From positions 68,262,831 through 68,326,830 of the forward strand of contig NC_070607.1 of the NCBI RefSeq assembly GCF_027172205.1: DNA of 64,000 nt. The letters run 5' to 3'. The translations under genes and the position numbers were made by a program. Under the pieces are notes generated by a model. That model saw only the letters and a list, made by a program, of their open reading frames with translations, made no database searches and was not told the DNA's origin. The DNA comes from Podarcis raffonei (taxonomy: Eukaryota > Chordata > Lepidosauria > Squamata > Lacertidae). This document shows, in pieces, positions 44,243 through 64,000 of the stretch (its first letter is position 1; each line of letters opens with the position of its first letter).

Positions 44243-44504
44243 CAGAGCCCTAGCTAGATGATCTTGCACCCCTGGCAGAACCGTCCAGATTGTGGCCCCT
44301 AGACACTGACAAATTGGCTCTTTTTTCCACCTCTCTTCCACCCATTCAATTCACCCTCTATTTAAAACATGTTCTTATGAGGCAATAATCAATATTTTTA
44401 TTTATAGACATATTTGTTGACATACTTCTAGCTGATTTTGTGCACTCACCCTCACCTGCACCCCTGGCAAGGGCCTCCCTCACCACCCCCTAGTTACAGC
44501 CCTG
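44243..44504. mobile_element. hAT MITE with 8-bp duplication
   Basis: CAGAGCCCTAGCTAG to CTAGTTACAGCCCTG, with perfect CCTAGAAG at 44235-44242 and 44505-44512. Confidence 0.85.
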
Positions 44505-44750
44505 CCTAGAAGTACACACAACATCCAGAGCTCCTTCCAGCTATTCTGCCATATGCATGTGTGATCTTTATACTGCCTGGCTCTGGGTTTCAACTCAAAC
44601 CCAGTAATATTGGTGAATCATTCAGCACTGATTTTGATAGAAGCCAGATTCAGCCAAGAGTGCCCTAGGGCCCTGTTTTTGCCATGGGACATTTCTCAAG
44701 TTTGAGCTGGATACAGCCCAATGTAAGTGTAAAGTTCACATTGCAGAGTA

Positions 44751-44975
44751 TAGTCAAACCTCGGTTTCCGAACGTCTCAGCTGCCGAATGCCAAAAACCC
44801 AGAAGTGAATGCTTCCGTTTTCGAACGCACCTCAGAAGTCAAATGTCTTCTGAGGCACATTTCTCAATTTTTTCAATGGTTTTTGCTGCCAGCCCTTTGA
44901 GCCTCAGTTTTCGAACGTTTCAAAAGTCGAATGGACTTCCAGAACAGATTACATTCAAAAACTGAGGTTCCACTA
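44751..44975. mobile_element. Tigger-like MITE, second family
   Basis: Left end TAGTCAAACCTCGGTTTCCG, right end AAAACTGAGGTTCCACTA, TA at 44749-44750 and 44976-44977. Internal TTTTCGAACG words differ from the CAGTGG family. Confidence 0.75.
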
Positions 44976-45083
44976 TACCAGAGGCTGATCAAGAATGTGA
45001 GAAGAGAGCTGGGTCTAGCATCAAGCCTCAAACCTCCCGGTCTGCAATAGCAAAAGTAGGAAGAAAAATTAAACAGTTATGTT

Positions 45084-45149
45084 AGCTGAAGCTGATGGGA
45101 GTTGTAGTCTAAAACACACAGAGGGCACCAGGTTGGGAAATTCTGCAGT
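45084..45149. mobile_element. hAT palindromic MITE, half copy
   Basis: GCTGATGGGAGTTGTAGTC then AGAGGGCACCAGGTTGGG; only the right half is present. Confidence 0.55.
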
Positions 45150-46744
45150 AAGACATATTCAAATGTATTTCATTGGCCAATATCTACTCCCAGCTGAATC
45201 TTCTGTACTACACAAACCCATGTATTGGGAGCTCACGCAGTTCAAAACAGGCACATCAGTTATTCATACATGTGGTGGCAAACCTGCTCACAAAACCAAT
45301 TACCATTGCTATAAAAGTTTAAGGTGCACACACACAGCAGACACACAGAATATTCCCTTAGAAAAATTACTTTATTTTAGCAGACAGAACAATCCCAAAA
45401 ATCCATCTTGGCTTTCCTAATGATTCCAAATATTTCCTCTGCAGAAGGAAATACATTGGGGAAATATTTCCCAACAGTTCTTTCACTTACAAATCCTTCA
45501 AATCCTGTCTTGAGGACATATTTTGTGTATGAATAGGGTATGCCTGTTACCTGGATTCAAGAACTAAAGTATCTGCCATCTCAAAAGCATGGTCAGGCTG
45601 TCCGGGTAATGCAATCAGCAAAACATTATAGGGTACCTTGACAGACAGGAGAGAAGGCATGCACTCAAATTTCTGCTATGGACAGCCTCCTGTGATGTAT
45701 GTATGGTGCTTTTGGGGTGGTCTTTGATTAAGGGGTTGGGCAATTTCAAAAGTCTTTAAAGGGGCTTGCACACCTTTGTTCTTGGTTGCTCACCTCCTTG
45801 CAAAGGGGGGGGGGGAGGACTCGTTGCAACAGAAAAATAAATATCTTCCTTCTTTCACTGGATTTTGCCTCCATCCATTCTTCTCTGACCGATCATGGAC
45901 TTAGGGGACTCTAAGTCCCAAGGGAATTTGGGTTGCAAAAGCCAACCCCAATTTTTCATGCACGGAGTCAAGCAGACTCATAAGTAAAATCTACAGCCAA
46001 AAAAGTAGCCAAATGCCATCAAAAATTAGATTTATTTGTTCACCCAATGGCTCTGAAACCAAGTGTGTGATGCACCCTAGTGCTATGTGGATTGCTGCAA
46101 AGCACAAGTATTTAAAGAACATGAAAGGGGGAAAAACCACCGAAATGTATTATGTGGGTGTTTAAAAATCCTTCAGCCTTACCTAACACACTCAAGAATG
46201 CAAAATAATCCCTGGTCTATCTTGCCTGGCCTGTCTGACTGGTTAATAAGTAAGTCACATACAGCAATTACAGCAGGCAGGCAACTCCCAGAGCTGTAAA
46301 TACTCCTCCTGTGTTTCTCTTGCCAATACCCACGTTCCCCTTGCACACACACATACCATGTTAATTCCTGGTCAGGTTCCTTCCTTCCAGAAACCATGAA
46401 GCAATAATTAAATTCTCTATAGTAAGAGTCTCCTACTGGGAAAAGGCCAAGGACAAACCAGGTTACATTTGCTGGGCTGCTTTAAACGAGAAAGAGGCTT
46501 GCTCTCACACACAAAACAATCAAGAACAGAGTCTTTGGAAGTCTTGCATTCAAATTCTGCTGTGACCTCATTAGGCTATCTTGAACAATCTATTATTATC
46601 TTAGCCTCTTGTACAAATCCCTTCTGCAGTATAGGAATAATAATTCTGATCTCCCTAAAGATGGTTATTGTAAGGAGGATTTTTGAGATCATGTTTGGGA
46701 AGTGCTAAATATCATTGAAAAATGATATTTAAATACTGCTGTTA
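45150..46744. other. intergenic with a possible LTR relic
   Basis: No gene. About 45690-45900 has a gammaretrovirus-LTR look: AAAGGGGCTTGCACACC, TTGGTTGCTCACCTCC, a G run, then GCAACAGAAAAATAAATATC. Ends and duplication were not found, so it stays a low-confidence fossil. Confidence 0.35.
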
Positions 46745-46754
46745 TCACTTACAG

Positions 46755-46965
46755 TGATTATGGCTCCTCCATAACCATGGTGCAGAAACTGGTGGCATTG
46801 TTGCTAAATGCCAGGTCTGTCCAGAATAAAACATAAAGCATCCATGATTTGATTGTGGATGAAGGGGCAGACTTGGCATATTTAACTGAGACCTGGGTGG
46901 ATGGGTTGGGTGGCCCTGTGCTAATACAGACATGCCCATTCCAGAATTACTCGGGAGATAAAAAC
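46755..46965 (+). mobile_element. L2-type LINE endonuclease fragment
   Basis: + strand reading gives LLLNARSVQNKT, then IHDLIVDEGADLAYLTETWV, an APE endonuclease start with the catalytic TETW block. It corresponds to the 5' part of the ORF of the same LINE group whose 3' part lies at 41743. Confidence 0.75.
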
Positions 46966-46969
46966 CCAT

Positions 46970-48289
46970 AACAGGCCCAGCTGCAAGATGTTACTAGTTA
47001 GGAATAGGTGGGTGTCCTAGAAACCTGGGTACCAGCCTTGAGATAAAGGGCTGTAAATCTCCAGAAGCTGGCAGCTATTTCAAGAGCCCTTGATCTACCC
47101 AGACCTCCCCTGCTGCTGCCAATGAACCTCAATTTGTCCAAAGTAAATAATAAAACATAACTACCCTAACTAATATTTACATATCACAGGATTTTACTAA
47201 ATGGTGACAGGGAGCTACCACCAAAAAATCCATTCTCTTATTATCATTCCTGGAAATAATAGTTTATCTATAATTAGTTAACTATCAGCATAATCCTATA
47301 CATGTTTACTTTGACAGGTATGTATCCCCAAACTCAATGGGACTTACTAGTTAGTAAGTGTGTTTGGAATGACAATTCACAGTATGTAACATATTGGCAC
47401 AACATCAGTTATATTGTATCTGTTTTCTATCAGATTTCTGTCAGCTGTCTGGGTTGCCCTGAGGCAATAAGTAGACCTGACAAGAGTGCTAGTAATGTGT
47501 TGGCATGGGAACTAATAAATAATTAGCCAACTGATTACTGATTTGGACAACTATCAGAGAAGGTACTAGCCCCCTCCTAGCTAAGGATGTGTTAATCTAT
47601 GTGTAAACATACACTGCAGTTTGAGAAAAAACAGGAAATATACAGAGAACTCAGCTTGGGCTTTATCAGTATTTTAGGATGCTACACCTGCCTCCCTGCT
47701 ACAGGTGTAGGGAACCTTTGACCCTCGAGATGCCACTGAACTACAATTTCCATCATCCCTGGCCTTTTGCTGTGCTAGCTGGGGCTCATGGAAATTGTAG
47801 CTTAGGAACATCTGGAAGGCTGAAGGTTCACCCCACCTGTCTTACTAGATGAAAGAGTGGACAAGACTCCAACACCTTTAATAGTTATGTAGGAGAGAGA
47901 ATTTTGGCATGTGTAACTTGCACGACAAGCCCAACCTGCTGAAATCTCTACACAATTATTAACAGTGTGGGAGCCCTGCCTGATATTTCACGAAAGAGCC
48001 CAGCTAGATCAGAGTAAATACCTTCTAGTTCAGCATCTTGTTTCCCACATATGCCCAGAGGAAGCTCACAAGCAGGGGGAAAGCACAATCTTTATCTTCT
48101 GCTTGGGCTCCCCAGTGAATGACACTGAAAAGCAGGAAGCCTCAGATTCTAGGGAGAAATACTATAGTCACCATGTCTAGTAGCCAATGGCAGCTTTATT
48201 CTCTGGTGGAGTTGTCCACAAGACAACTTGTAGAGAGCTTTAAAATTCTAAGCTGGTTGCCATCACCATAGTTGTGGTAGCTAAATTCC
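46970..48289. other. intergenic spacer
   Basis: No gene recognised. A degraded hAT palindrome lies at 47702-47839. Confidence 0.4.
47702..47839. mobile_element. hAT palindromic MITE, degraded
   Basis: CAGGTGTAGGGAACCTTTG to GGTTCACCCCACCTG, with GAACTACAATTTCCATCATC inside. No clear 8-bp duplication. Confidence 0.65.
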
Positions 48290-48680
48290 ATGGTTTAGCA
48301 CTGTGCGGAAAAAGTAGCCCCTCTTGTCTGTCCCGAATCTTCCACATTTCAGCTTAATTGATTGACTCCAGCTTCTAGTATCGGGTTGGCAGGGAGAGAC
48401 TTCCCTCTATCCACTTTCTCTACATTGTGCATACATTTATACACCTTTATCATATACACACACCCCCAACACACACATCTTACTCTTCTTTTCTCCCAAC
48501 CTAAAAAAAAAAGCTCCAAATTGTGTTAGGGTATTTACTCCAGTTCCCTGATCATGTTGGTTATCCCTTCCTTCAACTCTGCAAACTTCTTTTTGAAATG
48601 CAGCAATGGGAACTATATACAGTATTCGAAGTATGGCTCTACCATAGATTTCCATCAAGGGCAGTTTTTCATCTCTTTCC
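48290..48680 (-). mobile_element. CR1-type LINE 3' end, antisense
   Basis: Same family as 40435-41445, reversed: TCTGTCCCGAATCTTCCACA, TCTATCCACTTTCTCTACA, CCTGATCATGTTGGTTATCC, TACAGTATTCGAAGTATGGC. Non-coding relic. Confidence 0.72.
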
Positions 48681-49440
48681 TAATGGTCGCTGATATAGAG
48701 TTAAGCCACCCACCCTGCTCTCATTCTTGGAGACCTCACACAGGAGCAGCGGCCTTTCTGTGCCTGCTGGAGTGTTTAAACTGGGCAGCCGGCATATTTG
48801 TCCCCAAATGCAAATGTTACAAAGTTCCAGTGAGCCTTTAGTAACCTCCTCCCAAAAGGGACCCAAACCTGGCAACTCTTGGAGAAGTAAGTTCATCACA
48901 ACCATATAGAGCGCTGGGTTCAACCTAATTTAAAGTGGATTTATTTCCCATCGCATCGATAGTTCGAAGTGTGTCGGGAAGGAATCGATCAGTGCATCTC
49001 TTGGCACCCGTCGGATTCACGTCCAACGCACCTCATTCTTCAACTTGATCCGTCTTGCAAGCTGGCGGGATGTCGCCAAGTTGTGCAGAAAAGCGCAGCC
49101 AAAAGAGGAGCGCAGGGTTCTCCGGCAAGCGGCTCGGCACAAGGTGGGCGGAAGGCTTGCCTGCGCAAGGGACACGTCCAGAAACAACCGACCAACCCCC
49201 AGCCTCTGGGGGACAACGCACTTGGAAATTTTCCAAAATCAGGGAAGCAACGCCTTGTGCTGGACTCCGCAAGGCCGCAGTCAAGCCCAGGTATATGAAC
49301 CTGACATAAAAGCAGGTTCTGCCAGTGGTGGAAATAGCACGAGAGAGAGGGAGATTGCGGGGTTCGCTCCTATTCCGATCATTTTTGGTTTGGCGGGAAC
49401 TCGTCTCCCAGTTTTGCCTCGTTACGAATTATCCTATGGC
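48681..49440. other. alpha-tubulin upstream flank
   Basis: Becomes CpG-rich after about 48950. No separate first exon recognised. Confidence 0.4.
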
Positions 49441-49718
49441 TGTCCGCAAATGGGCAAATTCATATCCGCTGCCCAATGGTGGCGGGCCGGGGGCGTCTCC
49501 CTTTGGCTCCCTCTTCAATGGGGCGCGTGGGGCGGGGCAAGGGGACTCTGGCGCTGTCCAATCGGCTGCGAGGGGAGAAGCGCTCCTTCGGAGCCCCTTA
49601 TATAAGGGATGCCCGGACCTCAGAGCAGCTGTTTTCGTGGTGCTGATCAGACCCGTAGCGCGTCTGCTGAAGCCAGAGCACCGACAACCTCACAGACTCC
49701 TCGTAGCCTGTCGGAGAC
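49441..49718 (+). promoter_or_regulatory. alpha-tubulin promoter and 5' UTR
   Basis: CCAAT boxes at 49473-49477 and 49558-49562, GC boxes near 49527-49537 (GTGGGGCGGGG) and a TATATAAG TATA box at 49599-49606, placing the start near 49630 and a 5' UTR of roughly 90 bp. A compact CCAAT/GC/TATA promoter is common in strongly expressed tubulin genes. A perfect TTACGTAA (PAR-bZIP/E4BP4-type) site lies in intron 1 at 49813-49820. Confidence 0.75.
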
Positions 49719-59806
<10,088 letters not shown>

Positions 59807-59851
59807 ACTTGCACACGTCTGTTGTATGGCTGTTACCATTTGCTACTTTGT

Positions 59852-59857
59852 AATAAA
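59852..59857 (+). terminator. alpha-tubulin polyadenylation signal
   Basis: AATAAA 46 bp after the stop, giving a very short 3' UTR. Further AATAAA copies at 59921-59926 and 60002-60007 could lengthen it. Confidence 0.7.
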
Positions 59858-60009
59858 GTAAATGGGGAGCAAATCTCAAATGTAAACAGAACACCTGGCA
59901 TTCCATGCCAGAGCGCTTGGAATAAACACTTTTATAACTGAGGTATCTTGCCAGTTGATGATGATGATGCAAGCATTAAAGCATCCAGCTGGATGCAAAC
60001 AAATAAAAC

Positions 60010-60800
60010 CATCTTGCTATTTACTAACATGGAGTACTTGTCTCATTGCTACATGCCCTAAACACTTGAAGCAGGCAGATTTTAGGGAGAGGATATAGAT
60101 CTTTGGGAAGAAGTTGGGTTATGTTGGTGGCTTAGCCAGTAACAAACTTCAGTGGTCAATTTGCTTGCGCCTAAACTAGCAAGTAGTTGTTAACAAACAA
60201 AAAGCCAAGCTGTTTTCAAATGCGCTTGAAAATGTTAATCATTGTTGTGAGTAGTGCGTATAAATTCTACTTGTAGCTAGTGAAATACTCCAGTCCTAGA
60301 CATGCTTATTCGGAACTGCCAAATGCTAAATAACCAAAACTTTTAAATATTGTAATTGGTCTAATTAAAAGTAGAAACAAAATAGTAAATGGCTAGCCCC
60401 TCACAACCTGCCCACCCACTGGAGGGAAAAGACACCTCCAGAACAAGATACCACATGCAATAGGATGAAAGAGGGTGTAGAAGATGAGAAAAGGGGAAGA
60501 GAAGCTGCAGAGGAACCCAGGTAAGATGGAATTGCTGGTTGAAATGAAAATGTGGATATACTGTATCAACTGCAGAGCTGCTCCCCTAATTATGTGAACC
60601 AGTTGACGCCTGGCAACCAGTTGACGATGGCATATTTTAGCAGCCTACCTATGTATTTGTAAAGAGTTTTGCTTAGCTACAGGTGGCAATCTAAAGTAAT
60701 CTGATAGTATCAAAGGTCTGTTTGTGGCACATGGCTGCTCAAATTCTACTTAGTTATATAAAATGTCTGAGGAGGCGGGAGGTAGGCCTTAAAATCACAT
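60010..60800. other. intergenic after tubulin, nothing recognised
   Basis: No repeat family or coding signal identified. Confidence 0.4.
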
Positions 60801-60801
60801 A

Positions 60802-61027
60802 CAGTGGTACCTCAGGTTACATACGCTTCAGGTTACAGACTCTGCTAACCCAGAAATATTACCTCAGGTTAAGAACTTTGCTTCAGGATAAGAACAGAAA
60901 TCGGGCTTTGGCAGCACGGCGGCAGCAGGAGGCCCCATTAGCTAAACTGGTGCTTCAGGTTAAGAACAGTTTCAGGTTAAGAACGGACCTCCAGAACGAA
61001 TTAAGTACTTAACCCGAGGTACCACTG
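60802..61027. mobile_element. pogo/Tigger-like MITE
   Basis: CAGTGGTACCTCAGGTTACA to TTAACCCGAGGTACCACTG with TA at 60800-60801 and 61028-61029. Confidence 0.9.
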
Positions 61028-61029
61028 TA

Positions 61030-61749
61030 TATTTGTGGTGGTCTGCCACTGGTTACTGTTTGGCAATGTGCCAGAGATCTAATAAATTCGGTCTTTGTTA
61101 CTATTGCTGACCAATTCCTGATGTTAAAAAATCTGGAATATTTTAAACACTATTTGTTAATGGGGGTTGTGGGAGGAGAAAACTACATTTCTGATCAGAT
61201 CCACTTTTGTAAACACATGCTATTGGTGTGTATTTATATTTCCACATTTCACAGAGCTATGATGTGATGGTGTGGGTACAGTCTGAGTTCCCTGTTAATA
61301 ATTTTCTCTGTCATTGCCTAAAAGCAGGCAAGGCCTTTTTTAATATGTCACTTTCCAGTCATGCTGCTCCTGGCACAAAAAGAAAAAAGCTTAAGACTCC
61401 CGAAAATAGGTCATGCTCTTATTTGCCCAAGCTTCAGTGGAGGCATGGAACAGAACAGGTTCGATGTATGTTTAGCCTTGTATGTTTGGCCTTGACTACC
61501 AGTAACAGACGTTTTGCAGAAAGCTGTGGGGAGTTCATGATTGTAGTAATTTTGTAGGCGTCTTTATTTTTGCTTTAGCTTAATTTATGGGGAGAGATGC
61601 TCCTCTGTCACAGGGAGCATTGATGCCTTCGTAGGAAATACTTTGGCAAAACAGTCTGCCTAGATTAAATTGGCATATACTGCAGGATCTTGTTCTTAAA
61701 CCTTGCAGATCAAAGAGGCATGATATCCCTAAATTACTTTATATGGCAA
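61030..61749. other. intergenic, nothing recognised
   Basis: A 109-codon + reading (61228-61557) has no known domain. Confidence 0.35.
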
Positions 61750-61751
61750 TA

Positions 61752-61950
61752 CAGTGGTACCTCAGGTTACAGACTCTGCTAACCCAGAAATAGTACCTCG
61801 GGTTAAGAACTTTGCTTCAGGGTGAAAACAGAAATCGTGCAGCGGAAGCGGGAGGCCCCATTAGCTAAAGTGGTACCTCAGGTTAAGAACAATTTCAGGT
61901 TAAGTACGGACCTCCAGAACAAATTAAATTCTTAACCTGAGGTACCACTG
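61752..61950. mobile_element. pogo/Tigger-like MITE, internally shortened
   Basis: CAGTGGTACCTCAGGTTACA to CTTAACCTGAGGTACCACTG; TA at 61750-61751 and 61951-61952. 199 bp, against about 225 in its siblings. Confidence 0.88.
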
Positions 61951-61975
61951 TAAAGTAAAGCATGCTGGGACTGAG

Positions 61976-62407
61976 TGTTGTGTCGGCTGGGGGCTAGGAT
62001 GACCCCCAGACATATGACAGGAATGTTTCCAGCCTGACTCTCCCTTCAGCGTTCAGTGTGCAGCTCTAGGGAGTTTCTACAGCCTTCCCCGACGATTTAT
62101 AATGACTCAAGTCTTGGAGACACTGAGCGCACATTCAGAGTCCAGCAGAGATAAACGCAGACAGAGCTAGGCTGGAGTTGTGAGCACTAAAAGCTACTAT
62201 ATTAAGCATTATGCAGAACATGTCTCCTCTCTCTCGCTCGCCTTCCTCAAAGAGAAGTCAGAAGTGAAAGCAAAAACAAACGGAAACAGAGTACAGTAAA
62301 CGTCCGCTCCGCTGATTCCAACAATTGGTGCTGGAATGCATAACACAGACATGTGATGAGCCAATCCTACACAGTATCTGCACTGTGAAAGGAATAGAAA
62401 TCCAACA
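61976..62407 (-). mobile_element. solo LTR (fossil)
   Basis: 432 bp, begins TGTTGTGTCGG and ends AAATCCAACA, with CTGAG at 61971-61975 and 62408-62412. GAGTTGTGAGCAC inside is shared with the solo LTR at 17082 (17222 region), so the two may be distant relatives. Orientation is tentative. Confidence 0.8.
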
Positions 62408-62412
62408 CTGAG

Positions 62413-63005
62413 TAGGTGGGTCCTAAGCAAAAAAAAAAGGTGGGGTCAGAGCAAAAGGGAAGCCAGCCAACGCCTTTGCTCAAGAACTGCTGGCCACTGC
62501 CCTATGTGGTGAGCTGCATGAGCCTCTTTGAGAATAATCTTCTAGTTCTGACCTGGTTCTCTCAGCCCAGGCTTCCCATTAGACTCTTTCCAGCCTAAGA
62601 GGAGCCAAAGGACTTCCTTTTCCATTTGGATTAGCTCATGGGAAGCCCTACTTGTGACCTATAGGTATCAAGTTGGCCACAGTAAGGGTGGTCCACTGTT
62701 ATGTTCCTTCTTGAACAAGGCCTACCAGAGCTCTAGCATGTCCTGCATTTCTCACCATGCTGCTCTAGCAGAGTCCTCCTGTCTTGTGTTTTGATCCCTG
62801 ATCCTGATTTTTCTTCAGCATTCCTTACTTTGTTTTCCAGCTCAGCCACTTGATCACTTTTGGATTCTGGTAAGTCATCTGACACTGGACTCTTGTTCCT
62901 AGCTTTTGGTATTCTCCAGACTGCTGCCCATTGGCCCATACCTGACAACATATTCTGACACCCTTGCCTTGGCCCCTGCTCACCACCACCACTCCAGCCC
63001 TATTT
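62413..63005. other. intergenic, nothing recognised
   Basis: No feature supported. Confidence 0.4.
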
Positions 63006-63007
63006 GA

Positions 63008-63245
63008 GGCCAGTGTGGTGTAGTGGTTAAGAGTGGTAGACTCATAATCTGGTGAACCGGGTTCGATTCCCCGCTCCTCCACATGCAGCTGCTGAGTGAC
63101 CTTGGGCTAGTCACACTTCTCTGAAGTCTCTCAGCCTCACTCACCTCACAGAGTGTTTGTTGTGGGGGAGGAAGGGAAAGGAGATTGTTAGCTGCTTTGA
63201 GACTCTTTAGGGTAGTGATAAAGCGGGATATCAAATCCAAACTCT
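63008..63245 (+). mobile_element. MIR/CORE-SINE-like element
   Basis: GTGTGGTGTAGTGGTTAAGA, B box GGGTTCGATTCCCC, core GAGTGACCTTGGGCTAGTCA, end GGTAGTGATAAAGCGGGATA. Well preserved compared with 22705 and 34390. Confidence 0.75.
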
Positions 63246-63297
63246 ATGAAACTAGGCCACGTGTTGCAAGCTGCCCACCCTGTCCTAGGGCCTATGT

Positions 63298-64000
63298 TTG
63301 TAATAATAATAATTGTACCCTGCCTATCTGACTGGGCTTCCCCAGCCACTCTGGGCGGCTTCCAACAAAGATTAAAAACACACTAAAACACCAGTCATTA
63401 AAAACCTCCCTAAACAGGGCTGCCTTCAGATGTCTTCTAAACGTCAGATAGTTGTTTATCTCTTTGACATCTGATGAGAGGGCGTTCCACAGTGCAGGCA
63501 CCACTACCAAGAAAGCCCTCTGCCTGGTTCCCTGTAACTTGGCTTCTCACAGGGAACTACCAGAAGGCCCTCAGCACTGGATATCAGTGTCCGGGCAGAA
63601 CAATGGGGGTGGAGATGCTCCTTCAGGTATACTGGGCTGAGGCCATTTAGGGCTTTAAAGGTCAACACCAACACTATGAATTGTGCTCGGAAATGAACTG
63701 GGAGCCAATATAGGTCTTTCAAGACTGGAGTTATGTGGTATCAGTGGCCACTCCCAGTCACCAGTCTAGCTGCTGCATTCTGGATTAGTTGTAGATTCCG
63801 GGTCACCTTCAAAGGTAGCCCCACATAGAGCGTGTTGCAGTAATCCAAGCGGGGGCACAGTTGCCCCATTCAGGAACAGGGAGTCCTCCACACCTGCCTG
63901 CCTCCTGTCCCCCCAAAATAGTACTTCTGTCTTGTCAGGATTCAACCTCAATCTGTTAGCCACCATCCATCCTCCAACCACCTCCAGACACTCACACAGG
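63298..64000 (-). mobile_element. L2/CR1-group LINE, antisense, runs off the window
   Basis: Same family as 41743-42714: PALWNALSSDVKEIN, LYWLPVHFRAQF, FKALNGLSPVYL, LRLNPDKTEVLFWGD. About 0.2 kb between the NGATVP block and the ALCGAT block is missing relative to that copy, and frames are broken, so it is older. Confidence 0.85.

Noticed and set aside
45690-45900. Fourth LTR
   Set aside because: LTR-like words and AATAAA are present but no paired ends or target duplication were found; kept only as a low-confidence note.
32068-49400. KDM5B expected after RABIF from human gene order
   Set aside because: No JmjN, ARID or PHD coding sequence seen. The gene must lie elsewhere or beyond the window.
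60722-61012. 96-codon reading near 60.8 kb
   Set aside because: It mostly translates a non-coding pogo-like MITE.

Overview
This is a vertebrate nuclear window, most likely from a squamate reptile (lizard). The evidence is four Sauria-type tRNA SINEs, CR1 and L2-type LINEs, squamate-style L1 fragments, large sets of hAT and pogo/Tigger-like miniature DNA transposons, and a very young Ty3/gypsy element. The genes have GT-AG introns and CpG-rich promoters. The species cannot be named from sequence alone.

Three host protein genes are read in full, all on the + strand. (1) KLHL12, a BTB-BACK-kelch adaptor of the CUL3 ubiquitin ligase: non-coding exon 1 ends at 10802, and eleven coding exons between 12627 and 27373 give a 564-residue protein. 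(2) RABIF (MSS4), a small zinc-binding Rab chaperone: two exons, 30399-30551 and 31822-32067. (3) An alpha-tubulin gene: five coding segments from 49719 to 59806, 449 residues, with only the start ATG in exon 1. KLHL12 and RABIF are also neighbours in mammals, so the first half is a conserved block. An alpha-tubulin next to them is less expected from mammalian gene order.

Layout: 1-5018 holds L1, hAT and LINE debris plus an orphan CpG-rich stretch (about 2400-3000). 5019-9977 is a whole-looking Ty3/gypsy element on the - strand with LTRs that look identical and a 5-bp target duplication. 10.6-28.9 kb is KLHL12, whose introns carry two Sauria SINEs, a solo LTR and a near-perfect 86-bp inverted repeat. 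30.2-32.7 kb is RABIF. 32.9-49.4 kb is repeat-dense intergenic DNA with nested CR1, L2, hAT and pogo-like elements. 49.4-60.0 kb is the tubulin gene, with another solo LTR in intron 3. 60-64 kb is intergenic, with pogo MITEs, a third solo LTR and an antisense L2-type LINE running off the end.

The three genes share no obvious pathway: KLHL12 acts on COPII vesicle size and Wnt signalling, RABIF on Rab GTPases, and tubulin builds microtubules. No new multi-gene system was found. The most notable signals are the young gypsy insertion about 0.6 kb from the KLHL12 promoter with its CCAAT-rich LTR, the intronic long hairpin, and the well-preserved record of nested transposon insertions with clean target duplications.
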